A stretch of DNA of 64,000 bases from Solenopsis invicta (Eukaryota > Arthropoda > Insecta > Hymenoptera > Formicidae): the NCBI RefSeq assembly GCF_016802725.1, contig NC_052666.1, forward strand, positions 1,252,501 through 1,316,500, given 5' to 3'. This document shows positions 45,818 through 58,478 of the stretch, piece after piece. The notes under the pieces were generated by a model. It had not been told where the DNA came from. It searched no databases and worked only from the letters and a program-made list of their open reading frames with translations. The position numbers and the translations under genes were made by a program. How positions within the stretch are numbered: the stretch's first letter is position 1; each line of letters opens with the position of its first letter.

Positions 45818-48800
45818 CAAAAAAAACAAGGACTACAAGGGCATCGCAAGTCCAATTAACAAAAATGTTTGATTTTTTTAACATCAATAAAGGTCTTGCG
45901 GAAGGCAAAATTCAAGCCTTACATGGGAAAGACGAATCTAAAAAGAAGTGGACAGAATTATCAAATGAACTGAATTGCTTGCACGGAGCAACCAAAACGT
46001 TGGAACAGTGGCAAGTGGTATGAACAATTACATGCATATATATTTAGTAAAAGCAGGGTTGGATAAGTTAATATATTTTTTTAAATTGAACTAAATTAAT
46101 TGCTAACAAAATTAATTTATTAAATTAAAGAAATAATTGTCAATATGATCTTTTGCAATTGTTGGTGTGTAAGAGTAATTCGAAAATAAATTTACTTACG
46201 TTAAGAGTTACATGACTAAATATCTTGTTACTTAAAAGTTGTATCAAATTGAGTTAAATTTTAAAACTCGATTTTGAGTTAAATTTGGGTAAATTAGAAT
46301 ATTGTCATTTTTTAAATTGCTTTAAATAACAAAGCAACTATAATATGTATCATAAAATAAATTTAATACTTTATTTGTCAAGTTCACATGAAAAATATAA
46401 CAAACATTCTTTTTTATGTTCAAACGTCTTTTTTTGATTTTTCTTTTAAATAAGTAAATTTTTTAACTTTGGCCAAAAAATAAATAAGTTTTTTTGTTAA
46501 AAAATGTGTTAAAATTAAAAATTAACATATTTAAAATTAATTAAATCAAAAGTAAATTTATTAACTTTTCAACTATATTTTACTTTTAACTTTAGGCGAG
46601 TTTTTTAATTCATTGATTGATCAAGCGCATTTTGTACAAATGCAACTTTGCTCTGTAAAAGGCGATTAATCAATCGATGAATAAATTTTCATGTTCTATG
46701 TAATAACATATGAATTTATTTATGTTTAACGTTTGGAGGGACTTAAAAAGTCGCACTTCAATAAAAGCGAAGGATTTGCGAAAGGCGAAAGTTTTAACTG
46801 GGAATAAAGCTATTACATCGGAACTAACGGATCTCGAATTGCGAGTAATAGGAATAATAGGAGCGGAATATGTCGAAGGAAGCAAAAGTTGTGCTGAAAA
46901 TATCCCCGAAGAGGAGGTAATTTTTATAAATTGTTAAAATTGTGAAGATAATATCGAATTCAATCAGACTGCACTAGTACATTGGTGCACATTAAAGACG
47001 CTGAACACTAATCTAATCTAAGTATAAAAATGACATATTACATACCTTTACATTGTTTTTTTGTATGATACAATAGCTTTAATGTGTATCTAGTCAACTT
47101 TGCTATAAGTCATAAGCTATTTTTTTCAAACATAAATCGTTTTTTATAAATATATTTCCCAGTAAGCATGAAATATTGCAGCAATGTTGCAATATTGCTG
47201 CAATATGTCATACTGGGAAGTATATTTGGATTATTTTTCCACGCATATAGAATTTGATAGAAAAACTGGAACAAGGAAATGATGAAGTTATAACCGCAAT
47301 TCCACAAGTCATCAGCATTTGTCCAGACATACCGCAAGAAATATCTCAAGACTCAGAAAATGGTGAAGAACCCAATCACTTATATAATTAAAAATGTGCT
47401 AATATATCATTTCAAACTCTATCAACTGTATTTTTATCAAAAATCTTTTTAATATAATCAAGTAATTTAAATTATATATTATGTATAAGTTAATTATGAT
47501 ACAATTAAACTAGCTGCTAGTATACTATTGTAATATGTACATATTACAATAATATAAATATAATCATATCCGCAATAGTTATTATACAATAATACATTAT
47601 GTAATAATGCATTGTATGCAGTATGAAAATAGTAGCAAAGTAAATAATATATTATCCTGTTTTACATTTTTGTTACAAACAAATTTTTAAATCCGTTTTT
47701 TGAGTTACTTGTTTCTATAGGATGTTTTCTATAGAAAACTTTAATATATAATTATTGTTGACGCAGATATTTACAACACCAATATATTTAAAATGCAACA
47801 TTCTTTGCTTACAGCTAATTTCTTCGATAACTACCATAATAACAACGATAAGATTCTGAATGGCAATTGTTCACTACTAAGTAATGCATTAGAAGATAAT
47901 ACAATTATTGAAATTGGAGATAGTGATGATACTCCAAATTCCATTGGAAACAGGAAGTCAAAAAAGGCTCCAAAGGCTATTTCCATTAAGAATAATAGAA
48001 ATATCCCATATACAGTTCCAAAACCAGCGGAACAATCTAATTCGATGGAAAATATTCAAGAACCTTCGACTTCATCCAGAAAATGTAAGGCTAATCATAT
48101 TAAATTACAAAAAAAAAACAACAATGAAATTGGTTTCCTGTGTACGTAATTAAAAGTACGTAAAAATAGCCCTTTTTTGCAACTTTAATTCCAAATTTTT
48201 TAAAATTATGACGTGATGGAGCAATCTACCCATGCAGCTAGCACAGAAAGTTTAAAAAGAATATAGGCTTATATTATCAATCCAGAATTCATTTTCAAAT
48301 GCAAAAAGAACTCTTTTTAGCAAAAGAATTCTTTTTACATCTCAAAATGAACTCTGAATTGATAACATAAGCCTAAATTGTTTTTTAACTTTTTTTTTTA
48401 ATCTGTGTGCTATCTAAGTAGACAGCATTTGTATTCAGCACCTATAAAATTAAAGGAAACGACTAATCGTTTTAGAGTTTCAAAGTCATTTCTTAATGCC
48501 AGTGTTATAATTAAAAATGATTAAACATATTATAATACAAACTGAAAATTTTTGTTTAATAATTTTGATAATCTTTGTAACAATAGCTGTACATAACATG
48601 AAGAGTTGTATTGAACATTTTAATTATTATAGTTAATCGAGCTACATCGACTAAACAATTGCATTCATCAAGAGAAAGCTTTCAATCTATTGCTCAGAAG
48701 CAAGCCGTTGCCCTGTTTGTAAGACAACATTTTTAATTAATGCAGAATCTGACTTAAAAAAAATAAATTATAGCTAATTTGTGAAATATATTCTTTTGCA

Positions 48801-48999
48801 GATGCATGCTGAGTGTGCTACAATACAAGCGGAAATATGCAGAATGAATGCGCTTGCGATGACGAAAATTGCAGATGCTACAGAAAAGATGGCAGATACT
48901 GCTGCTATACAGGCTGTTAATGACAGCAAGCGTATCAAGGTTTTTGAAAAACTTACGAAAATATTAGAAAATGTGTTACCTACTTACATGAAGGAATAA
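45818..48999 (+). CDS. Myb/SANT-like DNA-binding protein of Harbinger element B
   Basis: Partner protein of the Harbinger nuclease, thought to bind transposon ends and bring the nuclease to the nucleus. Exons: 45818-46017, 46731-46916, 47251-47362, 47815-48084, 48633-48718 and 48802-48999. The first two carry the trihelix-type domain (KKWTELSNELNCLHGATKT, EQWQV, VWRDLKSRTSIKAKDLRK, LTDLELRVIGIIG). The middle is acidic and Ser/Asn-rich (IIEIGDSDDTPNS). The end is a coiled coil (AECATIQAEICRMNALAMTK...VFEKLTKILENVLP). All traced junctions keep frame, but exon 46731 has no AG acceptor before it (aac in place of cag), so splicing is probably impaired. The true first exon with the ATG lies further left and was not found. 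No nonsense codons were seen in the traced exons. Confidence 0.65.
47156..47219. repeat. 64-bp near-perfect palindrome (TTCCCAGTA termini)
   Basis: ttcccagta...tactgggaa with a gcagcaatgttgcaatattgctgc core; a very short MITE-like hairpin inside an intron of the element B Myb-like gene. Confidence 0.6.
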
Positions 49000-49981
49000 T
49001 CTCTGTGATGCATATCTGTTGCCTATTTGTACATACGAGTATTATGGTTTGTTCCGTTTCTTGCATATGCGCGCATTTATCTATAGTACACGTTACGTGT
49101 ATTATATATTATGCGCGAATATGCGAGAAACGGAATAAATAATCGCTGTGATACATAGTTCATTTTTTTGTTTTAATTTTTTACCAAATGTGAGTCACTA
49201 TATTAAATGTATATTTATAACTTACTATATAGTATAACTAGAATAAAGTATTAAACTTCGAGCCCAAGCTTTTCGCACTGAAACACGAAAAAAGGTTCAT
49301 ATAATCTTGTGTTCGCAAATTTACTTTACCTTAATTTAGTTATACATATAATATATGTAAAAGACTGAAGATGTTTATTACCAAAAAATATGTAACATAA
49401 TATATTTTAGAGTAGATTTTGTGACTTGTATTTAAACATAGATTGATTGCATGTTAAATATTTTGTTACATATTTTGAGTGAATTTACATTATTTTGTTT
49501 TTTTTCTTTTATTTTAGTTCAAACGTGAAGTTTATTATTGATTGTATGCTAAATATTCTTTTATATATTTTAAAGTACAGTTATTTTAATTATATTTAAA
49601 CGTGCAAGCGTTTATTAGTCAATGTACGCTAAATATTTTTGTCAACTAGTTGAAGATATTCAGCAATAATTTACTTATTTTATTACAAAATGAATTTAAA
49701 TAAATAAAGTATTCAAAATGTAAAAATGTGTTTATATTTTTCCCTTTTTTATTTACAACTTATTTTTAATTAAAGAATCAATTTGTATAATTTGAGCTAT
49801 TAGAAATTTTTTGTTAGCATTTCTACACAGGCAAACAGTTTTTTCGACATTTAACAAAAATTAAAAGTGTGTTTATCTTAAATTATCTATATATTAGGAA
49901 ATAAGTAATATTATTAAATTGTTTTATCCAATATTTTCAGTTTCTAATTAATTTCAAATTTACGTTAGGCTTTGTATAATC
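49000..49981. other. spacer between convergent element B genes
   Basis: AT-rich; contains repeated words around taaatatttt...gaagtttatta (49360-49640) suggesting small tandem duplications, and a palindromic block near 49060-49135 (cgtttcttgcatatgcgcgc / gcgcgaatatgcgagaaacg). No gene seen. Confidence 0.45.
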
Positions 49982-51914
49982 TTATCTGCCAAATCTTTCT
50001 GCTATTAAACGGTCTTAAATGCGTCGTGCAATAGCAAGAGGTCCACGACCGTTATTTGGATTAATGTCACCATCATTACAATTTTCATACATATGATCAT
50101 CATGATCCAATTCGTCGACTATATCGTCAAATATTCCATGAGCAATCCGCATATTATGAAGAACTGCACAAGCGTTGACAATTCTTCCAGCAAAACCAGG
50201 CTCATACTATAAAACCCTATGTCGAGAGAGACATCTCCAGGTTCACTTCAGTACACCAAAAAGCCGTTCGACCCAATTTCTCGCGCTACACACCGCTTTG
50301 TTATACAGGAAACGTGGAGTTCCTTCTGGTTCTTGAGGCAAAGGAGTTAACAGCCACGGTTCCAAAGGATAACTTGAATCACCTGTATAAACGATATATG
50401 GTACATTTTTTTCAGTTTCATTTAAAGTTAAGTAATGCAATTTACATTACAATAAAACAAAATTAAAGAATTCATGCACTAAACAATGAACGATACATGA
50501 TGTATATAATGATTAATAGAGTATGTGATCACTATGTGAATAGCACAAAAATTAAAAAGTGTCATTTGTCAGCTGAAGCGGACTGCTAAATAGTCATATT
50601 TATCATAAAAATTATTAAATACAATTTTTAGTTCTGTAAACTTCGTGCCAATATGGTTTGTGTGACTATATCCGCAGTCATAAAGTGACGCTAGAAATAA
50701 TATCAATTAAAATAATAATTTATTAAATAATTCAATTAAAGTTAATTTAATAGATATTTATAGCGTCAGTTTATAATTGTGATTTTAGTCCGACGAACTA
50801 TATCGGCACAGTTTATAGAAACTGAAAATTGTATTTAAAAAATTATATAAAGATATCAAGCACTACAATCCATTTTGACACACAAATGGTATTTTTTAAT
50901 TCTTGTGATTTATGTAAGTCATACATCAACAATGAAAGCTTTCTACAGCAATAATTTATAACATAAAAATTAAAATACAGTTACCAATGAGATATGTTCG
51001 CCGTTCACCGCGATTATACGCGCGTTCCATAACGTCGTGCAGCAGAAGCACTCCATATGTATGCATCCTGTCGTGCTCCAGGATATCTTGCATTCACATT
51101 TAATATTTTTAAATTCGGATCACATATCTAAAGGATTAACATTAAATATAATTACTTATTAAAATATAAGACGTGATGTTGTATAAGTTAATATTTTTTA
51201 GATATTTACCATTTGTACATTCAGTGAATGATATCCGTGATGATTTATGTAGGTTTCTTCATGCTCTTTCGGAGCAAGAATTGCAATGTGAGTACAGTCA
51301 ATAGCCCCTTCAAATGGCTGACGTGCATTTTGAAATTGTATTCTTGCTAATTACCTGCTTGCTGGAGTTATAGGAAATTGTACCCACTGTCTAAAAATCA
51401 AATCGTTGATTGCATCTGTCACTTTGTGGATACATCTGCTGATCGATGTTTGACTCATAGAAATGCCCCACTGCTCACCCACAGGACGTTGGAAACAACC
51501 AGTTGCATAAAATCGTACTGCTGATAATATCTACAAAATATACATATATTAATAGCTTGAGCAGAAGGTGGAAATAACAGATTTTAATTTGGGCTTCGTA
51601 CATATATTAATATCATAAATAATCTTAAAAACAATAAACATGATTGTCATAATAAAACAAAAATATAATGATTTTCTTACTTGCTTTTCTGCAGATAACC
51701 CGGTAATCCTTGTTCACTGAAGTCGAGGTTCTAACGCATCCATTAAATAAAAAATTAAATCTGGTGTTAAGCGGTACAGCTCTTTAAATTCGTTGTTCGT
51801 TAAATCGAACGGATTTTCCGTTGTTCGTAATAGTTGTCGTTGTGCCCTTCGTTCCAAGTGTTGGACACGTTCTTCTAGTAATTGTAAGTCTGCAGCAAGA
51901 TAGCTAAGCGCCAT
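49982..51914 (-). pseudogene. PIF/Harbinger DDE nuclease, heavily decayed, element B
   Basis: Four exons: 51681-51914, 51210-51530, 50985-51127 and 49982-50382. Parts seen are ERRAQRQLLRTTENPFDL, ISMSQTSISRCIHKVTDAI, PFEGAIDCTHIAILAP (first D), LKILNVNARYPGARQDAYIW (second D), SSYPLEPWLLTPLP, NWVERLFGVLK (E) and NACAVLHNMRIAHGI. Breaks: TGA after EPRLQ, TAA after TPASR, a frameshift between AYIW and DVMERAYNRGE, TGA after FGVLK, TAG in RHRVL-YEPG, and TAA after ARRI. Several look like CGA-to-TGA or CAA-to-TAA changes. It cannot encode a functional nuclease. Confidence 0.88.
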
Positions 51915-52186
51915 CTTATAATAAAAACAATTAAATAATTATTTTATTAGAGAAATTAAAAGTTTAAATTAACAACACAAATTCATTATTATTCATCTAA
52001 AATTGAAGTTAAGTTTTCTTTTATTATATTTATTCAGTTTGAAACACATAGCGGCTTCGATAACTGTCGGAATTTAACGATTCAAGTTATCGAGAATTGT
52101 CGATATCTCCTAGTTACAGAATAACCTTTTGCGATAATCATCGATATTGATAGTTAACGATAGCGATATTCGTCGTTAAGGAGTTA

Positions 52187-52684
52187 CCCAGATAGCACAC
52201 AATATTTATGATAAATATTAATAAATATTTATCATAAATATTTTTTATATATATTATAAAAATATTTTATACATATTTTATATATATGACGGAAAAACAT
52301 TATAAAAATTTTTATCAAAAACATTATTAAAATATTTTCTAAAGTATTGGTCGCGACTTGGATGGGTGACCGCTTCGGAATTTCCAAAAAAAATTCCTAA
52401 GAATGAAATTTTTTTGCGAAAATTGTTTTTAAAAATATAGAAATATTGTTTTACTCATTGGGATTATGTAGTGTAATATAATTTATGCGGATATTTCAAA
52501 CATTTTCAAAATAATTATCATAAATCATAAATATTTTTGAAACATTTATGATAAATATTTATGATCAGTCCAATCTACGGCCATAAAAACATTTATTAAA
52601 TGTTTTGATAAATGTTTATAAAAGATTAAAATAAATATTATAAATATTTAGTAAATATTTTATAAATATTTTGTGCTATCTGGG
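52187..52684. mobile_element. 498-bp MITE with CCCAGATAGCACA termini, TA target
   Basis: Left end cccagatagcacacaatatt and right end aatattttgtgctatctggg are inverted, flanked by TA. The body is rich in ataaatatttat repeats. At 52356-52375 it contains an exact 20-base match to 5S rRNA (acttggatgggtgaccgctt). Confidence 0.8.
52356..52375 (+). repeat. 20-bp 5S rRNA-derived fragment
   Basis: Identical to positions of the 5S gene at 4480-4499 covering the internal element and the start of box C; neighbouring bases match only loosely. It could be a relic of a 5S-derived SINE or a captured promoter piece. Confidence 0.7.
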
Positions 52685-55040
52685 TAGAGAATCCCGCTAG
52701 TAGTACCGACGTCATTATCAAAACGACTATATCCGAATCGATATAACTTCGTCATTTTAGTATTTAACTAATCAAATCTCTGCCTTTACGAACATTTTTC
52801 AATGAATTTAGGAAAGTTTAGATATTTTCATTAGAGCTATAATAAATGAGGTAATGTTTTACATTAGAATTGATAATAGAGGTACCCTGCTAAAAAAGTC
52901 CAGTTAAAATCATTAAAAATTTGATCCTATTTGATTTAATAATATTAAATCATGTTTTTGAACCTGCATTTTCCATTAAAACATAATTAATTTTAAATGT
53001 GTTGTATTAGAACTAATTCCGTTGAACTAGAATTTATGTGATATTATAAGCAAATTTCTAACATTTTGAATCAGATTTAAATGAAATATGTAGAATTTAT
53101 CTTATATATTTTAATAAGTCTGTATAGATTCCAATTATGTTCAAACATAAAATAGTAAATATAATTTAATTAATTTCTATCGTTTTCAATCGCGTTTTTA
53201 ATTATGTTGAATATAATTTAATGAGAATATTTCTGCTAAAAATTCAATTAAAACCATTAAAAAATCAATCCTATTTGATTTAATAAGATTGAATGACGTT
53301 TCTGAATCTGCATTTTCCATTAAAACATTATTACTCTTAAATGTATTGTATTCCGTTGAATTAGAATTCATGCTGATATTATAAGCAAGTTTCTAACGTT
53401 TTGAATCAGATTTAATTAAAATATTTATATTTTGTCTTACATGTTTTAATATGTCTGTATTTGGTTTCAATTAAGTTCAATCATAAAATAGTAATTATAA
53501 TTTAAATAGTTCCTTCCGTTTTTAATCATGTTGAATAGGATTTTAAAATATATAATTGGAAATTGTCACTATCAACAAATGTAAATCTAATAGTTTGAAT
53601 AGGATTTAATAAGAATAGCTTCATTCAATTTCAATAAAATCTCATAATTTAAGCTAGATTTTTTATCATAAATTTCATTAAAAATGTTTTTATTTTTATG
53701 GTTTTAATGTTTTAAATCATGTTCAATCAGTTTTTAAAATTTTTTATTGGATATTATTGCGATGGAACAAATATTATTTTCTAAGTTTAAATCTAGTAAA
53801 ATTAATTGTCAAATTACAATTATAAGAAAAAAGTAACGCTGTTATCAGTTCATTACCAAAAAAATAATTGCAATGTAAAGTAACTTTATTATAATTAAAT
53901 AACGCGTTACTTCATAATTTAAACATTATCATAACCATAAATAATTTTAATTTAATATAATATGATTGAATATAGGCACAAACGTATTAAATTAGATTTA
54001 AACTCATTGTTAGAAAATAAAATATTCGTTCCTTTCGTGACAATTTTCAATTATATATTTTAAAATCATATTTAACATGATTAAAAACGAAAAGAACTAT
54101 TTAAATTATAATTACTATTTTATGATTGAACTTAATTGAAACCAATACAGACATTAAAACATATAAAACAAAATATAAATATTTCCATTACATCAGATTC
54201 AAAACGTTAGAAGCTTGCTAATAATATCAGCATAAATTCTAACTCAACGGAATAAAAAACGTTTACGAATAATTCTGTTTGAATGGAAAATGCAGATTCA
54301 AAAACGTGATTTAGCTTATTAAATCAAATAAAATTGAATTTCTAAGAGTTTTAATTGGACATTTTTAGCAGGGAATTATCTTTTATATTTTAAACCTATT
54401 TGTAACATAATTTTCGTATAACTTTGAATTTTTATTTTTAGATTGAAACAAAGATTTATCTCGTTATTCTATTTATATTACTTTAGTATAAAAAAATATA
54501 ATGAAGTAATATTAACAATAAATAAAAAGTATTAATACAATTTAACGAGTTTATTTTTTTGTAATTCAGTTACTTATAAATAATTTTTGGAACTTTATTA
54601 TATTTATTCATAAGTTTAAGTTTAAAATTACCGTATTAACATTTTTTAACATAAAAATACAAAAAAGTAATTTTAATTTTATTTATTCATTTTATACAAA
54701 ATAAAAGTTTATAAAGTATAAAGTATGAAGTATAAAGCCAAGAGATATTGTAATAAATGTTTTACACTTATAAAACATCCTGTAAAAAACAAAGATACTT
54801 TTAAGTATTACTATATACTATATTCAATATATAATATATTTAAGAAAATGATGTTCACAAATTTAAATGAACTAATTATAAAATCTATTCAACACTAAGT
54901 ACTAACAATTAATTACGTTCATTACACCAAAGTTGTCTTAATTTATAAATTTTTGTCTATATTGATCAGCTCCGAAGCCGTTTAAAGAGGTACTTTGCGC
55001 ATTATGTTAAACTTATGTTATGTTAAACTTCTTGTTATAG

Positions 55041-55219
55041 AACAAATATGTGAACAATTTTATATTAATACAGTCTGTATTCATAATTGTATGAAAATCA
55101 TTACGGAAGGTGAAAAATACATAGTATCTTTAAGGAATGTAAAAACCAAATGTATATATGTAGATATGACAGAAAATGCATACATATTTCATTTCCCTAA
55201 TGATTTTAAAATACAATAA
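55041..55219 (+). pseudogene. C-terminal exon of a CACTA/TNP2-like transposase
   Basis: After an acceptor (gttatag) the frame reads ICEQFYINTVCIHNCMKII, then YIVSLRNVKTKCIYVDMTEN, IFHFPNDFKIQ, stop. It aligns with the end of the transposase at 34214-34395 (SDVKSKIIYVDV...TPPN), so both belong to the same superfamily. No upstream catalytic exons were recognised. Confidence 0.5.
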
Positions 55220-55867
55220 AATACGAATAAAATAAGAAATAAAATATATTACTTAATGAAAAGAGGGAAAGAGAAGAGAAAAAATATGTAATAAATATTT
55301 AAATATGCGTTTTAAGTGATTTATCTTATATTCAATGTACATCAATGAGAAAAATTTTAATTGTAATAAAGTATATTAAATATTTGTAAAAAAAGATTGC
55401 TAATTTACACTTTATTTAATTTATAACTTTAACACGATACACAATAAAAATAAAATTTTTTTGATTAAATATATATACAATATATATATTTGCTTTAATG
55501 TTATATTTTATTAATTTAAATATATTTATTGACTTAAGTTATTAATTTCTTTACAACTTTAAGTAACTACTTCAAGTAACTATTTTTTTAATTACATAGA
55601 ATTTGTTACATTTAGTGTACACTTTTTTCAATATACATACTTGTAAAAGTTCTAAATAAATGTAAAACAAATATATTTGTAATTAAAATTATAACTTATT
55701 CTTATCTCAGTAAATAATGGTTACTTATAAAATATTAAAAAATCTATAAACCAAGTTATTACAAATTCTCAGTATATCTTCTCTAAGTACCCAATACCTA
55801 TAAAAATATTATGTATTAATATCTACAGGAATTTGTACTACTTATTGTAAATTTTTTATAAATATTA

Positions 55868-56570
55868 GTTGAGTTTTCAAGTAAATCCCATTAGACACTG
55901 TCCATGTACGCACCATTTAAAACATTTAAGATTTTATTTGTAGTAATTCTTAATTATTTCCAATAGACAAATTTCCAATAGAATCTTGAAAAACAACTAG
56001 GACTGCCAATCGGAGATTTCCTATAATAATCAATAGAAAATGACTTCTGTTAAAACATTTAAGAATTTATAGATCCGGTTACTATGAATTTCCAATAAAT
56101 CCCATTAGACACTGTTCCTAATCGCACTATTTAAAACCTATAGGATTTTATTTGTAGTAATTCTTAATTATTTTCAATAGACAAATTTCCAGTGGAATCT
56201 TAAAAAACAACTAGGATTGACAATTGGAAATTTCTTATAATAATCAATTAAAAATGATTCTTGTTAAAACCTTTAAGAATTTATAGATCTGGTTACTATG
56301 AATTTCTAGTAAATCCCATCAGAAACTGTTTCTGTTCGCACTATTTAAAATCTATAGGATTTTATTTGTAGTAATTCTTAATTATTTCCAATAGACAAAT
56401 TTCCAATAGAATCTTAAAAAACAACTAGGACTACCAATCGGAGATTTCTTATAATAATCAATCGAAAATGACTCCTGTTAAAACATTTATGAATTTATAG
56501 ATTCGGTTACTATAAATTTCCAATAAATTCCATTAGACATTGTTTCTGTTCGTACCGTTTGAATAATGTA
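55868..56570. repeat. about 214-bp tandem repeat, just over three units
   Basis: The word aaatcccattagacactgt recurs at 55883, 56097, 56311 and (variant) 56525, a constant spacing of 214 bases. Each unit also carries caatagacaaatttcca and acaactagga. Units differ by scattered substitutions. Confidence 0.9.
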
Positions 56571-57525
56571 GGTTTTCCTAGAACAGTTATTTGGAAATCA
56601 TTATAAATTCTTATTAAATTATATTAACATTATTTTCAATTAAAATTTATTGATTCTTATAGGTTATTATTCGAGAATATATATAAAAACCTAAAGAAAT
56701 CACATACTATTGAAAACGGTACGAAATGATAAAATCTGATCATAAATTTTGTATTATAATATATTAATCCCAAATGGTTCCTGTTGTTTGATTAAATCTA
56801 ATAAAATCTAACAGCTTTTTATTTGGTTATTCCAGTTTGATCAAAAATATATCATAAAACCCATAGAATTTTATTGAAACTGGTATGATATTAAATGGAT
56901 TTAATTGGACTTTTTCAGCAAGGTATACACAACTGTCTGTGATAACAATTCAAGTAACAATTAATCTCATAATAGATATTAATATTACTACGTCAGAGTA
57001 AGTACATATGAAGCAATTAATCATTAATAGTAACAAAGTCCAGCTCGCTTTATTTATGAATGTAATCAATGGAAAATTAACAGTCAATAGTGAGTAAATT
57101 AAAGTACATTTTTAACGTGTATATATTTCCTTTATTTACAAATATAATTTTTCTGATTATTGTATTAAGTTCGCTAACAATTTCAAACGTTTCGATTTCC
57201 ATCAAGTCTTCTTCAACTGAAAGACATTGTTATGTCTGATTCTATACAATTTACATAATTATGTCATTTACATAATAATGTTTATCCACTAAAGAAGTTG
57301 AAGCTTTCGAAATTGTTAGCGAATTTAATAAAATAATCAGAAGATTTAGTTATATTCATAAATAAAGAAAATATATATATACATTAAAGATATTAATTTG
57401 CTCATTATCGACCATTAATTTTTTATTGAAAACAATTCATATATTGCACTTAAATAGTAACTATATATCATAAAAGTGTATATGCATGTAAGTTTTTATA
57501 GCTATACAATTAATATTATTTTTAG

Positions 57526-58437
57526 AAAGCGAGAAAGAAGTCGCCAAGGGAGGGCCACTGCGCAATAAATAGAGGCCCTCATAAGCTACTTAGAAAAGCA
57601 CCCTGAAGTTGCATCAGGGAAATTCACAACAATGAATGCCCATGACAGCTTAGAAAAACATTGGCAAGACCTGGCAACGCATTTAAATTCATTGGTTCCT
57701 CAGGGCAAAGAAAAGAATGTGAAATCTTGGAAGACTGTGACTATATATAAATATTAATATTTTTACATTTTTAATTTAATTTATAATAATATCTAATATT
57801 TACATTTGTTGCAGACATGGCGTGATCATAAATCAAAAGTATCAGAAAAAGTACAAAAAATAAGGAAGGGAAGAGTGGCTACTGGAAATAATCCGGTTCA
57901 GATTATTCTAACAGAGTTAGATAAAAGAATTTTGGGTATAATCGGCAACGATTATGTCCAAGGCCTGAGAAATGTACCCGATAGTTTTCCGGAAGAGCAT
58001 AACGTAAATAAGAAGTACAAAAATTTTTTCTTTTATTGTAATGTTTTACTATATATGTCTATCTAAAATGATATATTTTGTCTTAAAATTCCAGAATGCT
58101 ATTGAGGAATTAACTGCAGGCAATGTAACGTTATTAAATGCTGCTCCAGCTCCTATTGTCATTGCCGAATTGCCACAGGAGACAAATGGTAAATTTCTTT
58201 AATATTAGACAAAGGTTATAAATAATGTCATGTAAATAAAGGTAAATAAAAGTTAAAGTTACATAAAAATTTATAAACTTTAGCTTTTACTTTATTTATG
58301 TAACTACAATTTATATAATTAAAATGCGCGTACATGGTTGTAAATTTTTCTGAAGCAACTTTTGGATGTCTTTTTATATAATTTAAAGCCTAAAGTTATT
58401 AAACTTTTTTGGAGAATTCTTTTTATAAAAAAAAAAA

Positions 58438-58478
<41 letters not shown>

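Larger units (their letters stand above)
45203..52180. mobile_element. PIF/Harbinger element B
   Basis: The subterminal regions at 45203-45300 and 52090-52180 are inverted relatives. Both hold taacga, atcgttarctatc and the ggtNattctRtaact core (left about 45276; right, complement, about 52125). Between them are a Myb-like gene (+) and a decayed nuclease (-) in convergent order. Precise outer ends and target duplication were not resolved. The left end touches the 43987-45206 element. Confidence 0.6.
52885..56923. mobile_element. 4-kb element with CCCTGCTRAAAAAGTCCA termini
   Basis: The left end ccctgctaaaaaagtccagt pairs with the right end attggactttttcagcaagg, flanked by TA. An additional inverted terminus (ttggacatttttagcaggg) lies at 54373, so the structure may be nested. 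Internal blocks 52905-53210, 53225-53540 and (inverted) 54050-54345 are related. It contains a transposase C-terminal exon (55041-55219) and a ~214-bp tandem repeat. Confidence 0.55.

Noticed and set aside
46055..46625. Element starting cagggttggataagttaat, similar to 4711
   Set aside because: Shared start is short and no matching opposite terminus was found, so a mobile element could not be supported.
47908..48153. Second frame over the element B Myb-like exon
   Set aside because: Alternative frame of the exon at 47815-48084; the other frame joins correctly to its neighbours.
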